Part shown: positions 48,602 through 57,653 of the stretch, piece after piece | Layout: every line of letters begins with the position of its first letter | Numbering within the stretch: position 1 is the stretch's first letter | Assembly (NCBI RefSeq): GCF_013087515.1 | Contig: NZ_JABFCN010000034.1 | Coordinates: 62,001-126,000, forward strand | Direction of reading: 5' to 3' | Length of the DNA: 64,000 bases | From: Rhizobium sophorae | Lineage (GTDB): Bacteria; Pseudomonadota; Alphaproteobacteria; Rhizobiales; Rhizobiaceae | The notes under the pieces: model-generated | What the model was told of the DNA's origin: nothing | The model's database searches: none | The model's input: only the letters and a program-made list of their open reading frames with translations | Position numbers and translations under genes: made by a program

Positions 48602-49501
48602 TCAAAACTGGGGCGGTGTCTGCCCTGCGGTGCGATGGGCGGCGATGACCGTGTTGGCCATCAGCATGGCGATGGTCATCGGCCCGACGCCGCCGGGAAC
48701 CGGTGTGATGGTGCTGGCGACCGCCGAGACCTCCTCGAAGGCGACGTCACCGACGAGCCGGGTCTTGCCCTCGCCTCTTTCGGGAGCCGCCACACGGTTG
48801 ATGCCGACGTCGATGACCGTCGCACCGGGCTTGACCCAATCGGCCCTGACCATCTCCGGCCGGCCGACAGCGGCCACCAGGATATCGGCGTTGCGGCAGA
48901 CCTCCGCGAGATTCTTGGTCCTGGAATGAGCAATCGTCACCGTCGCATTGGCGTTGAGCAGCAATTGCGCCATCGGCTTGCCGAATAAGTTGGAGCGGCC
49001 GATGACGACGGCGTTTAGGCCGGAGAGATCCTCGCCATGGGTGCGGCGGACGAAGACCATGGCGCCGGCCGGGGTGCAGGAGACCAGTCCGGTCTTCAGG
49101 TCGCCGGTGGCGAGCTTGCCGGCATTGACGACGCTCAGGCCGTCGACATCCTTTTCCGGCAGGATCGATTGGATGATCGCCTCGCTGTCGAGCGGCTTCG
49201 GCAAGGGCAGTTGCACCAAAATACCGTGGATCGACGGATCGGCGTTGAGAGTGGCGACGAGAGCTGCCAGATCCTCCTGCTTCGTTTCGGCCGGCAGCGT
49301 GTGCTGAACGGACTTGAAGCCGCACTCCTTGGCCATGCGGCCCTTGGAGCCGACATAGGCGTGGCTTGCCGGATCGTCGCCGACGATGACGACCGCAAGG
49401 CCGGTGGTGACGCCGCTGCTCTTTTCCAGCGCCGCCGTCGCACTCTTGACCGTCTGAATGACCGATGCAGCTACGTTCTTTCCGTCGATTACTGTCGTCA
49501 C
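48602..49501 (-). CDS. folD: Bifunctional methylenetetrahydrofolate dehydrogenase/cyclohydrolase
   Basis: This 299-residue enzyme interconverts methylene-, methenyl- and formyl-tetrahydrofolate using NADP. Family strings are YVGSKGRMAKECGF near residue 50 (catalytic lysine), ILVQLPLPKPLD near 95, and GLNAVVIGRSNLFGKPMAQLLL near 165 for the nucleotide site. PGGVGPMTIAMLM is near 275. I chose GTG 49501 with GGAGAGAC upstream, since the extension to 49528 lacks family match. It is monocistronic as far as seen. Confidence 0.93.
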   Translation of the reverse strand: MTTVIDGKNVAASVIQTVKSATAALEKSSGVTTGLAVVIVGDDPASHAYVGSKGRMAKECGFKSVQHTLPAETKQEDLAALVATLNADPSIHGILVQLPLPKPLDSEAIIQSILPEKDVDGLSVVNAGKLATGDLKTGLVSCTPAGAMVFVRRTHGEDLSGLNAVVIGRSNLFGKPMAQLLLNANATVTIAHSRTKNLAEVCRNADILVAAVGRPEMVRADWVKPGATVIDVGINRVAAPERGEGKTRLVGDVAFEEVSAVASTITPVPGGVGPMTIAMLMANTVIAAHRTAGQTPPQF

Positions 49502-49621
49502 ACGTCTCTCCGCCCTGTTTCGCGTCAATCTATGGATACTCGGCGAGCGTCAATTGCCCGCTAACGCCCTATCCTGTCGGAAAGCGGCAATGCAATAGCA
49601 AGCTTGCAAGGAAATGTTCGT

Positions 49622-51403
49622 TCAGCGCAGCGGCTGCCGCGCTTCGAGCCCATGAACACGAAGCCGGTCGCGCAGGCCGGAGATTTCGGAGCGCAGCAGC
49701 TCCATTTCGTCGACCGGCGCCGGAACGGGCTGAGGTGCCGACGGCGGAGAAGCCGGCGGCTGGTATACCGGCATCTCTTCCCTTGCGGGAGCGATGACGG
49801 TCTTAGGCAGGCGCAGCAGAAAAGCCGCGGCAAGACCGAACACAAGGCCCGCGGCAGCCCCTATCAGCGAGCGGCCGATCCAGCCATCCGTTGCCGATAC
49901 CGCCGTCGCCAGCGCCGGCTTCAGAAGGACGATACGGCCGTCGGCGGCCGTTTCCGCCGAAGCGGAAGCGGCGTCTGCCAGGCGCGAACGCGCGGCATTC
50001 GCCTTGTCGCTGAGTTCGGTCAGGCGGGAGAGATCGACGCCGGTGTCCCGGCTCTGGGCGATCAGCGTGTTGCGGCGATCGTTCAGGCCCTTGCGTGCAT
50101 CGACGGCGGCCTTGGCGGCGAGGTTGGCAGCCTGGGCAAGACGGGTAAGCTCCTTGCCCATATTCTCCTTCAGACCGTCAGTTTCGGCCTGCTGCTGCAC
50201 GAGGCGCGGATGACGCGGGCCGAGATCGGCCGAAAGCTGCGCAAGCGTCGTTTTGGCGACGGCATATTTGTCGCGCCAGTCCTGCAGAGCCGGCGAAAGC
50301 AAATTGGAGGGCAGCGAACCGTCGAGCACTTCGGCAAGTTTTGCGGCCTTGAGCCGGTCGGCCTGCGCCTTGGCGGCAAGGATGTTCTGGTCGGCGGCTT
50401 TCAGATCGGCATCAAGCCGGTCGATCTGGCGGCGAAGATCGATCGCCACCTTGACGTTGCCCTCGCCGCTCTTCGCCGTGAAGGCGGCAAGCTCCGCCTT
50501 GACCTCGTCATAGGCTTTACGCGAGGCGGCGTCGGTTTCGACGTTGCCGCCGGCTCCGTCTGCTGCGGACACCGCTTCGGCAAGCCGTGCAGCGATGCGC
50601 GTGGATTTGCCGCTGTCGGCAGTCGTCACCCTGACGAGGATGGTGCCGGCGGCGGCATCGGGCAGTATCTCGACCGCATGTTTCAAAGTGGCCTCGGCGC
50701 GCGAAGCCGGATCCGCAGCAGCGCCGGTCGCCGAGAGGAGATCGAGAGCGACGCCGAGCGCATTGGCGCTGGCACCGGCAAATTCGGGATCATGATCGAG
50801 TTTCAGGGCGACAACCGTCGAAGCAACCACCCTCGCCGACAGCAGCCCTCTCACTGCTGCCTGAGTGAAGGCAGCGCGGCTTGCGGCATCGCTCTTCACC
50901 GCAAGCGTCGCCTCGGCACGGTAGAGGACTGGCGAAGATGGGAGCAGCGCCGGCAAGCCCGCGCCGATGATCGTCGCGGCGGCCACCATCATCGCAAGGC
51001 CGATCCCGCTTGCTCGACGCCGCGGCGCTGCCGGCCGGAGCTCGGCGGGTTCTTCATGGACCGCGGCCAATGGTTCGGGCGAGATCATCGGCTCGTCGGT
51101 CGGAGCGCTCAGTTCTTCATCGCCCGCCGGCTCCTGAAGAAGCGGATGGCCGACGTCGTTGGCTGCCCGAAGGCGGTTGCCGAGGATGGTTTCGATGCGG
51201 TCAACCAGCGGTGCGGTGCGCGCCGCTCTTGCGCGCTGTTCTTCCAGCGCGCGGCCGATGGCGCGCAGCAATTCGGCCTCGGGCGGCGCGATATCAGGCC
51301 GGCTCGACTGGGGCGCCCCGTAGGAATCGTCATGGGCGCGCGGCCCTGCGGCTGCGCGATCCTGGAAACTGTTTCTGGCCCTGATATCGTACATTTGCGC
51401 CAC
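49622..51403 (-). CDS. Wzz/GumC-like polysaccharide chain-length or export protein
   Basis: This 593-residue membrane protein has a proline- and acid-rich cytoplasmic N-terminus of about 130 residues. A membrane segment at about 131-154 follows, then a periplasmic region with long coiled-coil helices (about 300-480, including RLVQQQAETDGLKENMGKELTRL). The second membrane segment is near 508-530, with a short cytoplasmic tail of P-rich sequence and a terminal helix. That is the Wzz/polysaccharide co-polymerase plan, but no Walker A tyrosine-kinase domain follows, unlike ExoP. A WecG-type transferase gene lies 147 bases upstream, supporting a role in surface polysaccharide. Which polysaccharide is unknown. 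Confidence 0.7.
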   Translation of the reverse strand: MAQMYDIRARNSFQDRAAAGPRAHDDSYGAPQSSRPDIAPPEAELLRAIGRALEEQRARAARTAPLVDRIETILGNRLRAANDVGHPLLQEPAGDEELSAPTDEPMISPEPLAAVHEEPAELRPAAPRRRASGIGLAMMVAAATIIGAGLPALLPSSPVLYRAEATLAVKSDAASRAAFTQAAVRGLLSARVVASTVVALKLDHDPEFAGASANALGVALDLLSATGAAADPASRAEATLKHAVEILPDAAAGTILVRVTTADSGKSTRIAARLAEAVSAADGAGGNVETDAASRKAYDEVKAELAAFTAKSGEGNVKVAIDLRRQIDRLDADLKAADQNILAAKAQADRLKAAKLAEVLDGSLPSNLLSPALQDWRDKYAVAKTTLAQLSADLGPRHPRLVQQQAETDGLKENMGKELTRLAQAANLAAKAAVDARKGLNDRRNTLIAQSRDTGVDLSRLTELSDKANAARSRLADAASASAETAADGRIVLLKPALATAVSATDGWIGRSLIGAAAGLVFGLAAAFLLRLPKTVIAPAREEMPVYQPPASPPSAPQPVPAPVDEMELLRSEISGLRDRLRVHGLEARQPLR

Positions 51404-51517
51404 ATCTCATGCACATGATGGCCGAGTTCGCTCATCCGCTCGAATGCAGATGATTAAGTGACTCTAAATATTCATGGCAAAGAAATGGTTAACCGCAGCG
51501 GGCAAGAATTGCTAAGC

Positions 51518-51543
51518 CGCGCGTCCTGTTAGACACGCGGCGC
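51518..51543 (-). terminator. GC-rich hairpin after the WecG-type gene
   Basis: GCCGCGCGTC (51518-51527) pairs with GACACGCGGC (51534-51543), with one mismatch, just after the stop of the transferase gene at 51551. It belongs to the same hairpin group as those at 15849 and 25272, and may end or stabilise the transcript. Confidence 0.55.
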
Positions 51544-51550
51544 TATTAGG

Positions 51551-52390
51551 TCAGCTCGCCTTCTTACGCTCCGCCCGCGGCTGCAGCTCGCTGCCGTGCT
51601 CTTCCGGATGGCTGAGTATCCTTTCGCGCCGGCGGAAGCGGTAGCGCAGAACATGGAAGAGGAAGACCGGGATGCCGATGATGTAACGGCGCCAGAGGCG
51701 CGCCGGCTCCTGCAGCAAGCGATAGGCCCATTCCAGGCGCATCATCCGCACCGTCTTCGGCGCACGCGGGACGGCGCCGGAGACGAAGTCGAAGAGAGCG
51801 CCGACGGTCAGCACCAGGCGTGCATGATCGGCGCGGATATTGTGGTGAACCCATTTCTCCTGCAGCGGCGTTCCCATGCCGACGATCAGGATATCGAGCT
51901 TCTGGTGCTCGAGCTCCTCGATGACTTCAGTGGAATCGACCTTGTCGAAGTAACCGTCGGAAACAACGACGAATTCGTGCCAGGGCGTGTGCTTGCGGAA
52001 ATTTTCCGCCGCCGCCTCGACGACCGAGCGCTTGCCGCCGATGAGACCGATGCGGCGCGGAGCCTCCATGAAGGTCAGGAAAGCCGGCACGAAATCGGTG
52101 CCGTTCAGATTGGCGGGAAACGGCGCGCCATGGGCGATCTGTGATGCGATGTTGAGGCCGATGCCATCCGGCAGCACTAGATTGTGCGACATGATCCGGT
52201 AATATTCGTCGTCGCGCAGCGTCGTCAGCATGTTGTGGGCGTTGACGAAGCAAACCACGGTCTGGCCGACGGGAATGGAGGCCAGCTCGTTGATGAAAAC
52301 GAGGGCGTCGTCCCAGCCGAGATCGCAGACCGGCAGATCGAAGATCGTCCGCCGCGATGCGAGCACCGCGAAGTTTGCAATCAGATTCAT
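51551..52390 (-). CDS. WecG/TagA/CpsF family glycosyltransferase
   Basis: This is a 279-residue transferase of the GT26 family, which adds a sugar (often N-acetylmannosaminuronic acid or glucose) to an undecaprenyl-linked intermediate. Motifs are FVNAHNMLTTLRDDEYYRIMSHNLVLPDGIG near 55-85, NGTDFVPAFL near 105, and VGMGTPLQEKWVHHN near 185. The start at 52390 has the excellent AGGAGGTAGGA site; the longer reading upstream has no family match. It is probably paired with the Wzz-like gene downstream in capsule or holdfast-like polysaccharide synthesis. Confidence 0.85.
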   Translation of the reverse strand: MNLIANFAVLASRRTIFDLPVCDLGWDDALVFINELASIPVGQTVVCFVNAHNMLTTLRDDEYYRIMSHNLVLPDGIGLNIASQIAHGAPFPANLNGTDFVPAFLTFMEAPRRIGLIGGKRSVVEAAAENFRKHTPWHEFVVVSDGYFDKVDSTEVIEELEHQKLDILIVGMGTPLQEKWVHHNIRADHARLVLTVGALFDFVSGAVPRAPKTVRMMRLEWAYRLLQEPARLWRRYIIGIPVFLFHVLRYRFRRRERILSHPEEHGSELQPRAERKKAS

Positions 52391-52793
52391 TCCTACCTCC
52401 TGCCGAGGGTGCTGCATGCGCCCGACATCCCGGAAAACAAGCCTATATTTCCGCACCGGAGGTCTCGAAAGGACCCGGTCGCGTCCCGCCGGGGGCGTCG
52501 CTCCGATCCCGGATAAGCGGCGCATGCCAAGCTGTGACAGCTGATATAACAGGACGGTTTCAAACAACCCTTAGGAAAATTCCTTGAATTTCTATGCTCG
52601 TATAAGTGGTTTATTAACCACGCGCGCCAACGACAAACGGCGCCCTCTGGCGCCGATTGTCGTCGATGATCGAATGATGTTTAGAGCATGATGCCAAAAA
52701 GTGTCAGCGGCTTTCGGACGGCATCATGCTCTACGTCTTTGATTTAGAGCCGGATTCAGATTTTAGGCCGATCCGGCCTAAAATCATCCGGAT
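52391..52793. other. Intergenic region with two Rhizobium repeat hairpins
   Basis: No gene is seen. TAGAGCATGATGCC (52682-52695) and GGCATCATGCTCTA (52720-52733) form a 14-bp perfect palindrome arm pair, the better copy of the repeat at 15781. GATTTTAGGCC (52759-52769) and GGCCTAAAATC (52775-52785) form a second hairpin, nine bases after the stop of the gene at 52794, which probably ends the flagellar transcript. The part near 52400-52620 is the presumed promoter area of the WecG-type gene. Confidence 0.65.
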
Positions 52794-53333
52794 CTAATGG
52801 GCCGCTGGCGCCGGTGCTTCGGCGGCCGGTGCGGTCTCGACGATCTTGACGGGCGCGCCCACCTTCTTCGGCTGACCGGCGGAGCTTTCCTTGACCTCTT
52901 CCTTGGAGAGATAGTCGAGCTGCTCCAGCATCACGTCGGCGACGTATTCGCCGCCGAGGCGCTCGTTCATGCCCTTCTTGATCTCCTCGCGGAAAGCCTT
53001 CGGATCGAAGGATTTGATGTGGGCGATATCGACCATCTTGTTGCCTACCAGCAAGCTGAAAAGCTCGTCCGTCGTCATCTCGCTCAGCGGCAGCGTCACG
53101 CCTTTCAGCATGTCCTTGTTCATCATGAACGAAACGCGGCCGAGGAAATAACCGGTAATCGCACCGTTGCCGATGATTGGCACGGTGATCGTTTCACCCT
53201 TCACCAGTTCGAGCGCGCTCTGCTTGGAATCTGTTGCCGCGGGCGCCGGCGCGGTCGCCAGGTACACCGAGAAATAGACCGATGCCAAGGTGATGGCGCA
53301 AACCCAGACACCGGTGAGGACGAGCTTGATCAT
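52794..53333 (-). CDS. Hypothetical membrane-anchored protein at the end of the flagellar operon
   Basis: This 179-residue protein has an N-terminal signal-anchor (LVLTGVWVCAITLASVYFSVYLA) and a periplasmic part with VPIIGNGAITGYFLGRVSFMMNKDML. Its charged C-terminal region ends in an A/P-rich tail. I do not recognise the fold; S. meliloti has a similar gene at the same place. Its start overlaps the stop of the FlgN-like gene by one base (TGATG), implying coupled translation and a flagellar role. Confidence 0.75.
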   Translation of the reverse strand: MIKLVLTGVWVCAITLASVYFSVYLATAPAPAATDSKQSALELVKGETITVPIIGNGAITGYFLGRVSFMMNKDMLKGVTLPLSEMTTDELFSLLVGNKMVDIAHIKSFDPKAFREEIKKGMNERLGGEYVADVMLEQLDYLSKEEVKESSAGQPKKVGAPVKIVETAPAAEAPAPAAH

Positions 53334-53698
53334 CAGTTTCCACGCGCGGCGAATTGTTCCTGGGAATAGGTGCCGTCGGCATCGGCGTCCTGAACTGCGT
53401 TCTTCAGCAGGTCGGCGACAGCGCGAACCGCTTCGAGATGCGCCTCGACGCGACGGGCATTGAGAACCAGCTTCTTTTTCAGGCCATGCAGCTGATCGAG
53501 GTGGGCAGCGGCAAGCTCGGCTGGATCAGTATCGCGGAAAAGCATCGACAGCTCGTAGAGGCAGCGGCTCTTATGCGCATTGGAGACCTTGAGATCGAAC
53601 TGCGGATCGTTGCCGATCCGGGTGTTCTCATTGTCGATGATCATTTCGAGGCGTCCGAGAACGGATTTGATCCTGTATTCGTTCGAAATTATTTCCAT
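53333..53698 (-). CDS. FlgN-like export chaperone
   Basis: This is a 121-residue, mostly helical protein. It follows the FlgN pattern: LEMIIDNENTRIGNDPQFDLKVSNAHKSRCLYEL in the first half and LVLNARRVEAHLEAVRAVADLLKNAVQD with GTYS in the second. FlgN chaperones carry FlgK and FlgL to the export gate; both those genes are in this cluster. The assignment is by pattern and position, not strong sequence identity. It lies 11 bases downstream of the rod-binding gene and overlaps the next gene by one base. Confidence 0.6.
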   Translation of the reverse strand: MEIISNEYRIKSVLGRLEMIIDNENTRIGNDPQFDLKVSNAHKSRCLYELSMLFRDTDPAELAAAHLDQLHGLKKKLVLNARRVEAHLEAVRAVADLLKNAVQDADADGTYSQEQFAARGN

Positions 53699-53709
53699 TG
53701 TATCCTCGA

Positions 53710-54273
53710 TTATGCGTCGCTTGCCGTCTTGGCTTCCGCCGTCGGCGTGCCAAAGGTCTTGCGCTGGAAGTCATCGATCATGCTGAGCGCGGTGTTGCGG
53801 TCATCGTCGTCGGTGGAGGCATTGACGATCTTGCCTTCCTGGCGGCGCAACTGCTCGCTGTACATCTGCTTGGCGATGCCGATGCCGTCTCCTTTGGCCA
53901 TGGTGTTGCCAAGCTGTTCGGCCATCATGCCTTTCCAGATATCGCCGGTCGCGCCCTTGCCGTAGACATCTTCGCTTTCGTTCGGCAGCATGGACTTGAC
54001 GAAATTCTGCAGGACCATGGCCTCGAACTTCCGGTAGCTTTCCGGAACTTCCTCGGTCTTGGTGCGGTTCTGGATGTTGGCGAGGCCGCTCTTCTGGCCG
54101 ACATGATCGAGAACGTCGACCGTATTGGAGAAGCCCTTGCCATTCTCGGCGAGGCTCGTTGCGGCAAAGGCCGCACGATTTGCCTTCAACTTTTCCTGAG
54201 CCGCCTGAACCTCCATGGGGTCGGCAGCTTTGACAACGTCCAGGACCAGATCACTGGGGGGCGAAATAGCCAC
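53710..54273 (-). CDS. flgJ: FlgJ-type rod-binding protein lacking the muramidase domain
   Basis: The protein has 187 residues. Residues about 80-140 form the rod-binding domain: KFEAMVLQNFVKSMLPNESEDVYGKGATGDIWKGMMAEQLGNTMA, then GIGIAKQMY. This matches the N-terminal half of FlgJ, the rod cap. The C-terminal peptidoglycan hydrolase domain of enteric FlgJ is absent, as in other alphaproteobacteria, where a separate enzyme is used. It lies between the FliJ-like and FlgN-like genes. Confidence 0.8.
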   Translation of the reverse strand: MAISPPSDLVLDVVKAADPMEVQAAQEKLKANRAAFAATSLAENGKGFSNTVDVLDHVGQKSGLANIQNRTKTEEVPESYRKFEAMVLQNFVKSMLPNESEDVYGKGATGDIWKGMMAEQLGNTMAKGDGIGIAKQMYSEQLRRQEGKIVNASTDDDDRNTALSMIDDFQRKTFGTPTAEAKTASDA

Positions 54274-54305
54274 GTTACAATCCTCTGAATTTAAGATCGT
54301 AACGA

Positions 54306-54719
54306 CTATGGTTTTTGAAGCTTGCTGGAGGCTGGCGTTGCGAATTGCTGATCGATGACATCGTAGACGGCGTTGTCATCGGCCTCGCGGCGCTCGGCCT
54401 CGAGTGCTTCCTTCATGCCCTCTTCAAAGCGGTCACCCTTGGCGCGCTCGCGCGCCAGCCGCATCTCGTGGATCTGCTGCATGCCGGTCAGCTGCTGGTC
54501 CTTGATGCTGAGCCTGCCGAATCGGTCGGCGTAATTCTGCGAGAAGGCATGGTGGACGGGGTCCATCGAGCCGAGCGCGAGGATGACGTCGTCCATCGCC
54601 ACATTGACCTCGACACGCTGGCGGCTGGTTTCGGCTAGGTCGTTCTCGGCCATTCTTTCGATATGCCGCTGCACCGAGAGCAGTCGCTTGAGCTTTTGGG
54701 AGCGGCTCTTTTCGACCAT
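54306..54719 (-). CDS. FliJ-like coiled-coil flagellar protein
   Basis: This 137-residue protein is highly charged, nearly all helix and without membrane segments. It starts MVEKSRSQKLKRLLSVQRHIERM, and the middle has RLARERAKGDRFEEGMKEALEAERRE. Size, charge pattern and position next to fliR and flhA suggest FliJ, the export ATPase stalk, but sequence support is weak. ATG 54719 follows the fliR stop by seven bases with GAGG upstream. Confidence 0.55.
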   Translation of the reverse strand: MVEKSRSQKLKRLLSVQRHIERMAENDLAETSRQRVEVNVAMDDVILALGSMDPVHHAFSQNYADRFGRLSIKDQQLTGMQQIHEMRLARERAKGDRFEEGMKEALEAERREADDNAVYDVIDQQFATPASSKLQKP

Positions 54720-54726
54720 GACAGCC

Positions 54727-55479
54727 TCATCGCCCGATATAGATCGAGCCGAAGGACTGGCCGAACTGGCTGACCATCGCCGCAATCGAGAAATAGATCA
54801 GGAAGAGCCCGCCCATCAGCAGATAGGGCGTGGAAATGAAGTAGACCGGGATCTGCGGCGCCAGCTTGTTGATGAAACCGATCGAGACGTTGAAGATCAG
54901 GCCGTAGATCAAAAACGGGCTCGCCAGCCGCAGCATGATGTAGGTGGTCTGCTCCAGCGTGTCGGTAAAGGAGATCAGCGTCGCGCGCATCTGCATCATG
55001 CCTCCGAATGGCATGGTCGTGTAGGAATCGATCAGCGCGCGGAAAACGATGTGATGAAAATCCATGATGAAGAGGATCATCATGCCGGCAAAGGTGATAA
55101 AGGCCGACAGGCTGGTCTCCGGCGTGTCTTCGAGGATGTCGGCGGAACCCGGCTGGGTGTAGCCGACCATCATGGCGGTAATCGAGGCGGCGAACTGCAT
55201 GCCGAGCGTGTAGATCCTCGCCAGCATGCCATACATCACGCCGATCAGCGATTCGCTGAAGATCAGGCCGATATAGGTTCCGGCACCGGTGTGAACGGCC
55301 GGATAGACAGTATCCCAGAGCAACGGCATGACGGCGATCGAGAGTGCGCTGGCGATGAAGACGCGCAGCTGTTGGGGCACGCGCGCCGAGGAAAAACCCG
55401 GAAGAGCCAGCACACAGCCGCCGATCCGGCAGAAAACCAGAAACAGCGCGAGAACGGTCCCTTGCGGGTCTGTTATCAT
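54727..55479 (-). CDS. fliR: Flagellar export gate protein FliR
   Basis: This 250-residue inner-membrane protein forms part of the FliPQR export gate. Hydrophobic segments follow one another with family strings FCRIGGCVLALPGFSSARVP and GFINKLAPQIPVYFISTPYLLMGGLFLIY. Its ATG overlaps the flhA stop by four bases (55476-55479), so translation is coupled. The FliJ-like gene follows at once. Confidence 0.92.
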   Translation of the reverse strand: MITDPQGTVLALFLVFCRIGGCVLALPGFSSARVPQQLRVFIASALSIAVMPLLWDTVYPAVHTGAGTYIGLIFSESLIGVMYGMLARIYTLGMQFAASITAMMVGYTQPGSADILEDTPETSLSAFITFAGMMILFIMDFHHIVFRALIDSYTTMPFGGMMQMRATLISFTDTLEQTTYIMLRLASPFLIYGLIFNVSIGFINKLAPQIPVYFISTPYLLMGGLFLIYFSIAAMVSQFGQSFGSIYIGR

Positions 55480-57563
55480 GAAATAGAGCCCAAAATCTTT
55501 ATCTCGATGCCCTTGGCCAGTTCGACATGCGACAGGACCGGCAGCGTGGCGAACAGCCTCTCGATGATCATGCGCACATAGGAGCGTGTTTCCGGCGACG
55601 TGACAAGTGCGAATGGCAGGCCGCGATCCATGAACTCACGGATAACTTTGGTGGCCTGCTCGCTGAACTCTTCCAGGCTGCGCGGATCGATGTCGAATTC
55701 GATCACCTCGCCCTTGGCGTCGCGCTTCAGCGCCTGGTGGAAAGCGAGATCCCATTTGCTGCCCAGCCGCAGCACACGCAGCACGCCGTTGTCGGCGAGA
55801 TCGCCGCAAAGCTGCTGGGCCATGCGGATGCGGACATGCTCGACGATCTGCTCGGTCTTCCTGACATGCGGGGCGAGCTCGGCCACCGCCTCGAGAATGA
55901 GGTGCAGGTTGCGGATCGAGACACGTTCGGCAAGCAGCAGCTTGAGCACCGCCTGCAGGCCGGAATAGGACATATGCGACGAGCAGATTTCGTCGGCGAG
56001 CTTCTTGTATTCGGGATCGAGCCGATCGATCAGCACCTTGACGTCCTTGTAGGACAGAAGCTGCGGCAGGTTGTTGCGGATGACCTCGCTCATATGAGTG
56101 AGCACGACGGAGACGTTGTCGATCGGCTGGAAGCCCTCGCGTTTCAGATCGTCGGCGAAGTTTTCGAGGATCGAGACGGCAGGCATGCCGAAAGCGGGCT
56201 CGCGAATTTCGTCGCCGGGAATGCTCGGCCGGCGGCCGGCACCGGTCACGACGAGGACTTCGCCGACGCGCAGCAGGTTGGAAGCGACCGTCGTGCCGTG
56301 GATGCGGATCTGGTAAGACTTTTCAGCGATGGCGATATCGTCGGTCACCTTGATCTCGGGCACGACGAAGCCGTATTGCGTGGCGAATTTCTTGCGCATC
56401 TTGCCGACGCGGAAGGCGAGCTCCTGGTGGGCGCCAAGCAGGCGCGTCGAGACCATCTTGCCGAGTGCGAGCTCGATTTCGGAGGTGCGCAGCACTGCCT
56501 TGACCGAATCCTTTTCCAGTTCCTTGTTCTGGACGACCTTCTTTTCTTCCTGCTCGCGGCGAAGCATGTTCTCTGCCTCGACCTGACGCGGGATGAACCA
56601 GGCGCCGAAGGCGAGAAGACCGCCGAGGACCACGAAGGGCACAAACGGCAGACCCGGCATCAAGGCCAGGATGAACATCAGCACCGCCGAGACGGAAAGC
56701 GCACGCGGATAACCGCTCAACTGATTGACGACTGCCTGGTCGGTGGAGCCGGTGGTGCCGCCGCGAGAGACGAGAAGGCCGGCGGCGAGCGAGACGATGA
56801 GAGCCGGCATCTGGGAGACGAGGCCGTCGCCGACCGAGAGCTTGACGAAGACGTCAGCGGCTTCGCCGATCGGCATGTCGTGGCGGAAATAGCCGATGAT
56901 GATGCCGCCGAAGATGTTGATGCAGGTGATGATCAGGCCGGCGACGGCATCGCCGCGCACGAATTTCGACGCACCGTCCATCGCACCGAAGAAGGAGCTT
57001 TCCTCCTCGAGCTCCCTGCGCCGGCGCTGGGCTTCCCTCTCATCGATGATGCCGGCCGAGAGATCGGCGTCGATCGACATCTGCTTGCCGGGGATGGCAT
57101 CGAGGGTGAAACGCGCGCCGACTTCCGCGATACGCGTGGCGCCCTTGGTGATGACGATGAAGTTGATGGTGATGAGAATCAGGAAGACGATCAGACCGAT
57201 GACGAAGTCGCCGGACATCACCAGGCTTGCAAAACCGGCGATGACGCCGCCAGCTGCGTCATGGCCTTCATTACCGTGGGAGAGGATCACGCGTGTCGTC
57301 GCGATGTTCAGCGCCAGCCGGGTCATCGTTGCGATCAGCAGAATGGTCGGGAAAGACGAGAAATCGAGCGGTTTCTGGATCCACAGCGCGACCATCAGGA
57401 TCAGCACCGAGAAGGCGATCGAGAAGGCCAGTCCCATATCGATCAGGAATGGCGGGATCGGCAGAAAGAGAATGCAGATGATGCCGATGATGCCGAGGGC
57501 AAAACCGACATCGCGCAGGCTCGGGGCGACTTTTGGAAGGGGGAGTGCAGGTGGTTGCGCCAT
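55476..57563 (-). CDS. flhA: Flagellar export protein FlhA
   Basis: This 695-residue FHIPEP-family protein has eight membrane segments in the first 330 residues. The cytoplasmic signature loop is ITKGATRIAEVGARFTLDAIPGKQMSIDADLSAG near 130-165, with ERRR-type residues after it. The large C-terminal cytoplasmic domain, about residues 340-695, binds chaperone-substrate complexes. It forms the nonameric ring around the export gate. fliQ lies 90 bases upstream, fliR directly downstream. Confidence 0.95.
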   Translation of the reverse strand: MAQPPALPLPKVAPSLRDVGFALGIIGIICILFLPIPPFLIDMGLAFSIAFSVLILMVALWIQKPLDFSSFPTILLIATMTRLALNIATTRVILSHGNEGHDAAGGVIAGFASLVMSGDFVIGLIVFLILITINFIVITKGATRIAEVGARFTLDAIPGKQMSIDADLSAGIIDEREAQRRRRELEEESSFFGAMDGASKFVRGDAVAGLIITCINIFGGIIIGYFRHDMPIGEAADVFVKLSVGDGLVSQMPALIVSLAAGLLVSRGGTTGSTDQAVVNQLSGYPRALSVSAVLMFILALMPGLPFVPFVVLGGLLAFGAWFIPRQVEAENMLRREQEEKKVVQNKELEKDSVKAVLRTSEIELALGKMVSTRLLGAHQELAFRVGKMRKKFATQYGFVVPEIKVTDDIAIAEKSYQIRIHGTTVASNLLRVGEVLVVTGAGRRPSIPGDEIREPAFGMPAVSILENFADDLKREGFQPIDNVSVVLTHMSEVIRNNLPQLLSYKDVKVLIDRLDPEYKKLADEICSSHMSYSGLQAVLKLLLAERVSIRNLHLILEAVAELAPHVRKTEQIVEHVRIRMAQQLCGDLADNGVLRVLRLGSKWDLAFHQALKRDAKGEVIEFDIDPRSLEEFSEQATKVIREFMDRGLPFALVTSPETRSYVRMIIERLFATLPVLSHVELAKGIEIKILGSIS

Positions 57564-57653
57564 GACGATTCCGTCTCTTCATGAGAGGAGGCGGACATGC
57601 AGCCCGCCCAATTCGGATCGAGAGTTAAATGGCGAAGCTTGCGCGAAGGTGGC

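Noticed and set aside
55527..57584. Long plus-strand open frame opposite flhA
   Set aside because: Its composition is dominated by D, H, E and R from antisense reading of membrane helices; flhA is certain.
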